NCBI RefSeq assembly: GCF_014202995.1
Contig: NZ_JACHIA010000002.1
Span: 14,645-78,644 of the forward strand
DNA: 64,000 nt
DNA from: Longimicrobium terrae
GTDB lineage: Bacteria > Gemmatimonadota > Gemmatimonadetes > Longimicrobiales > Longimicrobiaceae
Direction: 5' to 3'
The notes below the pieces were generated by a model that was not told where the DNA came from, made no database searches, and saw only the letters and a program-made list of their open reading frames with translations. This document shows positions 59,127-64,000 of the stretch, piece by piece. Position numbers and translations under genes: made by a program. Every line of letters begins with the position of its first letter. The first letter of the stretch is position 1.

Positions 59127-61038
59127 TCAGCTCGCCAGGCGCGCGCGGGGCGGGGCGAACGGGGCGGCAAAGGCCTCGGCGAGCCACGCCGGACGTGCAA
59201 GGCCCGCCTCCTCCATGATCTCCACCGCTTCGTCGCCCTCGATCGTCTCGCGGTCCAGCAGCGCGAGGGCCAGCGCGGCGAGCGGTTCGCGGTTGGCCTC
59301 CAGCACCTCCTGTGTCCGCACGTACAGGCGCTCCAGAATCGTCTGCACCTCGCGGTCCATGCGGGCGTGCGCCTCCGCGCTCAGGCTGCCCATTTCGCCG
59401 TCGTGGATCAGCAGCCCGGTCGCGACGCCCATCCCCAGCTGGTACACCATCTTGCGGGCGATCCCGTTCACCTGCTGCAGGTCGCTCTGCGCGCCGCTGG
59501 TGATGGCGAGCGGGCCGAACACCAGTTCCTCCGCCGCGCGCCCGCCCAGCCCGATATAGAAACCGGTCGTCGCTCGGCGCGAAGTAGGCCACGCCCATCG
59601 CTTGCCCGCGCGGCTGGATGGTCACCTTGTGCAGCCCGTCTTCCGGCGCGCAGAGCACGCCCACAAGCGCATGTCCCGCCTCGTGATACGCCACCGTGCA
59701 CCGCTCCTGGTCCAGCGCGCGGAAGCCCGTGCGCTCCTTGCCCAGCAGCAGCCGGTCGCGCGCGGCGTCAAGGTGCGCCCACCGCACCTCGCCCTGCTGC
59801 TCGCGCGCGGCGCCGATGGCCGCCTCGTTCAGCAGGTTGGCGAGTTCGGCGCCGGTGCTTCCCGGCGTCAGGCGCGCCAGGCGGCCCAGGTCCACCTCGC
59901 CGTGCAGAGGAATGCCGCGCCGGCCCACGTGCAGCCGCAGAATGTCTTCGCGCCCCGAAGCGTTGGGCGGGCTTACGCTCACCATCCGGTCGAAGCGGCC
60001 CGGGCGCTTGAGCGCCTCGTCCAGGTCGTCCGGGCGGTTGGTGGCGGCGATGACCACCACGCCGTGCAGCGGATCGAAGCCGTCCATCTCCACCAGCAAC
60101 TGGTTGAGCGTGCGGTCGTCCTCGTTGTGCGAGCGGTTGCGCCCGCGCTTGCCGCCCAGCGCGTCGATTTCGTCGATGAAGATCACCCCGCCGCGCTTGC
60201 GGGCCTTTTTGAACAGCGACTTGATGCGGCTCGCGCCCATGCCGACGAGAAAGCCCGTCACCTCCGATCCGGAGACGGAAAAGAAGGGAACGCCCGCCTC
60301 TCCCGCCACCGCGCGCGCAAGCAGCGTCTTTCCCGTCCCCGGCGGGCCCACCAGCAGCGCGCCCTTGGGGATGCGCGCGCCCAGCCGCGCGAACCGGTCC
60401 GGCGCGCGAAGGAAATCGACCATCTCGCGCAGCTCTTCCGCCGCCCCCTGCGTTCCGGCCACGTCGTCAAAGGTGACGTCGGACTTTCCCGTCCCGCCAA
60501 GCTCGGCATTCGATCCACCGGGACGCATCTGCCGGTAGAACACGAATCCCAGGCCGATGAACAGAGCCGCGGTCAGCAGGTAGCGGAGGGTGGCCTCGGG
60601 CGTGGCGTGCGGCGGGCGCGTGGCGAGAGTCAGGCGCACGCCGGCGGCTTCGGCGCGGGCGGCCAGCGCGTCCACCTGCTGCACGGGGTAGTCGACGAGA
60701 AAGTCCGGATCGGCGCCGTTCGCCGCGCCGCGCGTGCCGGCCCACTCGCCGATGATCACGTCGCCCGGGCGGACCGTCAGCGAGGCCACCTGGCGCGCGG
60801 AAACAGCGGAAAGCGGTTCGGTATACGCCAGCCGGGGCAGCTGCGGCCCGCGCGCCGCGGCCCACACCCAGAACCCGGCGACGAACGAAAGCAGAACGAG
60901 CCCGGCGATTCCCATCCGCATCGGCCACACCGACGTGTTCGCGCGATGGCGGGGCAGGGGCTTGCCGGTGCGCGTGCCGGCCGTGGGCGGCGCGGTGCCG
61001 GATGCGGGTTCCCGGTCACCGTTGGAGGAAGGGTGCAT
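59127..61038 (-). pseudogene. ftsH: FtsH-like AAA+ zinc metalloprotease, single-base frameshift
   Basis: When one base is removed, this encodes about 636 residues, the length of FtsH. The N-terminus has TM1 (GIAGLVLLSFVAGFWVWAAA), a periplasmic part and TM2 ([20 protein letters not shown]). The AAA+ domain has Walker A GPPGTGKT, Walker B FIDEID and the [23 protein letters not shown]. The zinc site is HEAGH (His452, Glu453, His456), with the third ligand Asp in the downstream piece (SDLQQVNGIARKM). At 59560-59562 the minus strand reads CGG-TTT-CTA; the frame that continues FtsH (Tyr-Ile-Gly-Leu-Gly-Gly) needs one T fewer. So the gene is either broken, read by +1 slippage at TTT-C, or a sequencing error. 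It would degrade membrane and cytoplasmic proteins if restored. Confidence 0.9.
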
Positions 61039-61324
61039 GGACGATCGCGGAAAAAGGAAACGCGCCGTCGCGGTGGGCGGCGGCGTTCCGGGTTCTACAT
61101 GAATTCGGGAATTGTCCAGCGGAAAAGCGGGCGTGCGATCCCTGCCCAAGTGCCTGTCCGACAGGAGGTTGCAAAGATAACCATGGTGTGCGCGCCGCGG
61201 GAGTGGGCCCCCGATCGCGGACGGCTCGAACGGGAATCCTGGTGCGCGGGGCCGACCCAGTCTGCATCGGCCATCCCGCAATGCGGACGGCAATCACGGG
61301 TCCCCAATCCTCTCTCGCTCCCTG

Positions 61325-62848
61325 ATGCAGACTGTTCTTCCTCCCCCCGAGCAGGCGGCCGTGTACCCTCCGGCCGCGGCCGCGGCCACGGAGCCCGACG
61401 CCCACGTCTCCGTTCCGCGTCCGGCGCAAGGCGGGACCGGCGTTCCGGTCGCGCTCCTCGCCGGTGCCGCGCTCACCGCCGCCACGCACTTTGCGCTGCA
61501 GCCGTTTCGCGGATCGTACCTGGCCGTCCTGCTGCTGGAGCGGGGCTGGATGCAGTACGCGTCCGTGTTTCTGGCGTGCACCGCGCTGGTGCTGCTGGCC
61601 GGGCGGGCCGCGCATGCATTCGCCGCGCATCGCGACCTGGCCGGGGCGGCGCGTCTGCCCGCGCTCACGGCGGCGGAGGCGCGGAACCGCGTGGCGCTGG
61701 TTGCGCTGCGCGAGCGGTGGGCGCGGGCCGGCGGACGGGCGGGCCTCCTTCGCGCCCGCGCGCTGCAGGCGTACCTGGTTTCGGGATCGGCTTCGGCCGC
61801 CGCCGCGGCATCGGACGACGACACCGCGCAGGCCGAAGCGGCGCTGGAGGGGGCCTACTCCGTCCCTCGCGTGGCGGTATGGGCCATTCCGCTGTTCGGC
61901 TTCATCGGCACGGTCGTGGGAATCAGTGCCGCGGTAGCCGGGTTTTCGGGCTTTCTGCAGAAGGCCGAAGAGATCGAACAGATCAAGCAGGGAATCGGCG
62001 GCGTGACGACCGGGCTCGCGGTCGCGTTCGACACCACGCTGCTTGCCTTGGCGCTCAGCGTGGCGGTCATGCTGCCGCTGGTGCTGCTGGAACGATGGGA
62101 GCGCCGCGCGATCCTCGCGCTGGACGCCGACACGCGGGACCAGGTGATCGCCCGCCTTCCCGGCGCAGACGCCGCACGGCCGGCGGGTGTGGACGAACAG
62201 ACGATGCACCGGGTGGTGGAGCACGTGGTTCGCGGCGCGCTGCCCTCCCCGGAAGCCATGGTCCGTGATGCTCGGACGTACCTGCAGTCCGCGGCGGCGG
62301 AGATCGCGGGCGCTGCCCAGGACGCGGCGCGCGCGGTAGGTGAGGCGGGGCAGGCGCTGGCGCAGGCCCAGGCCGAGAACCGCGCGCTGGCGGAGCAGGA
62401 ACAGGCAGCCGCCCGGGCCCGGCTGGAAGCGCGCGACGAGCGCGTGCTTCGCACGCTGGTGCAGACGGCGCGTGCGCTGCTGGCGGAGCAGAATGCGGCG
62501 GCGGTCGAATCGCGCGCCCAGATCCAGGCGGCCGGAGAGCAGTTCGCGGCCACGGTGAACACCGTCTCATCAGCCCTGCACGCCGGCGCCGCCGCCCTGG
62601 GGCAGCGCGCGGAGCAACTGGCCGCCCTCGCCGCCCAGACCTCCGAGGTCGTCGCTCTGGAGCAGTCGCTGCACCGCAGCATCGACGCGCTGCGTCACAC
62701 CGGGCGCCTTCAGGAGATCCTGGGCGAGGTGGAGATTTCGCTGCGCGCGCTGCGGCCGGCGCTGGACCGGCTCGCTCTCCCGCGCACCATCACGCTGGTG
62801 GAGGCCGACGGCGATGTGCGGCCCGTGGGGAACCATGGCGACGCGTAG
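61325..62848 (+). CDS. MotA/TolQ/ExbB-like proton channel with long helical tail
   Basis: 507 residues. Four membrane helices lie at about 43-62, 75-95, 183-207 and 228-256. The last two form the MotA/TolQ/ExbB core (VAVWAIPLFGFIGTVVGISAAVAGF; GLAVAFDTTLLALALSVAVMLPLVLLE). The cytoplasmic tail (about 257-507) is almost pure Ala/Glu/Gln/Arg helix (AAEIAGAAQDAARAVGEAGQALAQAQAEN and on), likely a coiled coil, much longer than in ExbB or TolQ. This recalls ZorA of Zorya defence, but no ZorB-type peptidoglycan domain or nuclease genes are here. Its stop overlaps the next gene by 14 bp. It probably forms a pentameric channel that couples ion flow to work by the two following proteins. Confidence 0.9.
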   Translation: MQTVLPPPEQAAVYPPAAAAATEPDAHVSVPRPAQGGTGVPVALLAGAALTAATHFALQPFRGSYLAVLLLERGWMQYASVFLACTALVLLAGRAAHAFAAHRDLAGAARLPALTAAEARNRVALVALRERWARAGGRAGLLRARALQAYLVSGSASAAAAASDDDTAQAEAALEGAYSVPRVAVWAIPLFGFIGTVVGISAAVAGFSGFLQKAEEIEQIKQGIGGVTTGLAVAFDTTLLALALSVAVMLPLVLLERWERRAILALDADTRDQVIARLPGADAARPAGVDEQTMHRVVEHVVRGALPSPEAMVRDARTYLQSAAAEIAGAAQDAARAVGEAGQALAQAQAENRALAEQEQAAARARLEARDERVLRTLVQTARALLAEQNAAAVESRAQIQAAGEQFAATVNTVSSALHAGAAALGQRAEQLAALAAQTSEVVALEQSLHRSIDALRHTGRLQEILGEVEISLRALRPALDRLALPRTITLVEADGDVRPVGNHGDA

Positions 62849-63293
62849 CCGGGGCCGGGGAGCCGCGCTGACGGCGGAGCTGTTTCCCTTTCTCTCCGTC
62901 CTGGCGTGCGTGATCGGCACGCTGGTGCTGCTGGTGATTCTGGTCGCCAGCGGGCCGCTGGGTTCGCGGCGTTCCATCACCCTGGTGGCGCTGAACAGCG
63001 TCGGGCAGAACGTCACTCTGCGGCCGCACTACGTGGAGGTGACGGGTGAGGGCGTGGTGCTGCATCCCGGGGGGGAGAGGGTCCCCGCCAGCCGGCTGGG
63101 CAGCCGCGATACCCCGCTCGCCGATCTGCTCCGCGACGTGAGTGAACGGAAGGCAGACGAATACATCATCGTGGCGCTGCGTCCGTCGGGGTACCCGCAC
63201 TTTGGTGAGGTGCGGCGGCAGGTGGAGGGACGGGGGATCAAGATCGGGTACGAGCCCATCGACGAGGGCTGGAAGCTCAGGATCCGCCGATGA
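62835..63293 (+). CDS. ExbD/TolR-like one-TM protein, no membrane Asp (partner 1)
   Basis: A 152-residue protein with a short basic N-terminus and one membrane helix (ELFPFLSVLACVIGTLVLLVILVA). A periplasmic domain follows, ending DEYIIVALRPSGYPHFGEVRRQVEGRGIKIGYEPI. The helix position that holds the proton-binding Asp in ExbD/TolR/MotB is Ser here (FLSV). The domain pattern 'S-G-x-x-x-F-x-E-x-R-x-Q...RG...G-Y/W-EPI' is repeated in the next gene, showing the two are paralogues. Its start overlaps the channel gene by 14 bp, and its stop overlaps the next start as ATGA. No OmpA-like peptidoglycan domain is seen. Confidence 0.85.
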   Translation: MATRSRGRGAALTAELFPFLSVLACVIGTLVLLVILVASGPLGSRRSITLVALNSVGQNVTLRPHYVEVTGEGVVLHPGGERVPASRLGSRDTPLADLLRDVSERKADEYIIVALRPSGYPHFGEVRRQVEGRGIKIGYEPIDEGWKLRIRR

Positions 63294-63937
63294 AGCGGGT
63301 ACGGCGCACCGGCGGAAACCAGCCGGCGGGGAATCTGGATTCCTTTCTGGATACGCTGACCAACACGGTCGGGGTAATGATCTTTGTCCTGCTGTTCGTG
63401 ACGCTCGCCGCCGCGGACGCAACGGTGATCGTGCACACGCCGCTGCACGAGTATACGGACAAGGAGGCGATCTTCTTTGAGGTGCGGGGCGACCGCATCG
63501 CGCGGCTGCGCACCGAGGCTGGGGATTCGGCGTATTCCCAGCTCCTGCGCGGGCTGCCCCGCCTGAACTGGTACAACTTCAACGTGGTTCTGCGCCGCAT
63601 CTACGACTTTTCGGCGGATGCGGGAAACCACGAGGTTTCGGTGGCGGGAAGCGTCACGTCGGGGAACCTGGGGCTGCGGTACCGCATGAAGCCGGAAGCG
63701 GGCGATACTGGCCGGGTGGTGCGCCGCCCCTCCTCCGAACTCCAGCGCGCGCTGGCCGATGCTGACACCAGCCGGCAGTTCGTCGCATTCCTCGTCCACT
63801 CCGACGGTCTCGAACTGTTCCGCGAAGCCCGCAAGCAGGCGAACAAACGCGGCTTTCAAACCGGCTGGGAGCCCATTCAAAACGATGCGGATGGCGTGGT
63901 GTTCAGCAGCCAGGGGCGCTCCGTGGGCGTGCAGTAG
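63290..63937 (+). CDS. ExbD/TolR-like one-TM protein with membrane Asp (partner 2)
   Basis: A 215-residue protein. The membrane helix LDSFLDTLTNTVGVMIFVLLFVTLAA has the Asp in FLDT, at the place of the essential Asp of ExbD/TolR/MotB. The periplasmic part is longer than in partner 1 and contains the shared end motif VAFLVHSDGLELFREARKQANKRGFQTGWEPI. ATG 63290 overlaps the previous stop (ATGA). Together with the channel it would form a stator-like unit, perhaps with the two partners as a heterodimer in the pore, only one carrying the proton site. The target or process driven is unknown. Confidence 0.85.
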   Translation: MKRVRRTGGNQPAGNLDSFLDTLTNTVGVMIFVLLFVTLAAADATVIVHTPLHEYTDKEAIFFEVRGDRIARLRTEAGDSAYSQLLRGLPRLNWYNFNVVLRRIYDFSADAGNHEVSVAGSVTSGNLGLRYRMKPEAGDTGRVVRRPSSELQRALADADTSRQFVAFLVHSDGLELFREARKQANKRGFQTGWEPIQNDADGVVFSSQGRSVGVQ

Positions 63938-63969
63938 AATCGTGTTCCCCTGCGACCGGGCTTTTACAG

Positions 63970-64000
63970 CAACAGCACTCACGCGGAGATCGCGGGGGCC
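63970..64000. repeat. Family C repeat cut by the window end
   Basis: CAACAGCACTCACGCGGAGATCGCGGGGGCC matches the opening of family C in segments (CTCACGCGGAG, TCGCGGGGG). The rest lies outside the window. Confidence 0.65.

Noticed and set aside
61325-63937. Zorya anti-phage system
   Set aside because: The channel has a ZorA-like long tail, but neither partner has a ZorB OmpA/peptidoglycan domain and no ZorC, ZorD or ZorE gene is present up to the window end. Reported only as a resemblance.

Overview
This window looks like chromosomal DNA of a very GC-rich, Gram-negative-type bacterium. Supporting features are a tripartite RND efflux operon with a TolC-type outer-membrane partner, several lipoprotein signals, phosphatidylserine decarboxylase and ExbB/MotA-like channels. 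The abundance of hybrid histidine kinases, secreted metallopeptidases and 'ACTGCCGTTTCACAC' palindromic intergenic repeats suggests Gemmatimonadota, perhaps a Longimicrobium relative. That placement is inference: no rRNA or ribosomal protein gene is present to prove it. No phage, transposase, plasmid or CRISPR genes were seen.

Layout. 0-7 kb: an 8-bp tandem repeat, an SDR-esterase fusion, a secreted unknown, a GntR-type regulator and a PAS histidine kinase. 7.1-14.1 kb: two GbsR/MarR-like regulators followed by a TolC / membrane-fusion / RND pump operon that ends in a strong terminator. 14.2-23.4 kb: a signalling block with a large PAS-GAF kinase, a KaiC-like double ATPase translationally coupled to a receiver-kinase, and another PAS kinase. 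23.6-30 kb: a YciI-like protein, a Ser/Thr kinase and two L,D-transpeptidases. 30.2-34 kb: tRNA-Ser(UGA), secreted proteins and an M2 (ACE-like) peptidase. 34.2-39.2 kb: a three-gene phosphorelay operon (quadruple-PAS hybrid kinase, CheY-like regulator, a kinase with two H-boxes). 39.5-57.6 kb: TetR regulator, a 35-residue membrane protein, DUF885 peptidase-like protein, VOC protein, Sua5, an M16 peptidase pair, PSD, a lipoprotein esterase, DinB, an M2-like/M20 peptidase pair and an AraC regulator. 57.8-64 kb: SDR, solitary HicB-like antitoxin, a frameshifted FtsH, and an ExbB-like channel with two ExbD-like partners.

Intergenic DNA is unusually structured. Three dispersed repeat families occupy most gaps over 200 bp: a mosaic family A (six copies), a family B of long imperfect palindromes (four copies, three beside kinase genes) and a family C built on 9-bp units (one full and three partial copies). 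Many transcripts also end in near-perfect hairpins.

The best candidate for an undescribed system is the three-gene proton-channel-like operon at 61.3-63.9 kb. It has a MotA/TolQ/ExbB core with a long Ala-rich helical tail and two paralogous one-TM ExbD-like partners, only one of which keeps the membrane aspartate. Other leads are the KaiC-kinase couple with a changed phosphosite, the RsbRD-like domain shared by kinases in different positions, and a shared 14-bp motif at both GbsR genes.
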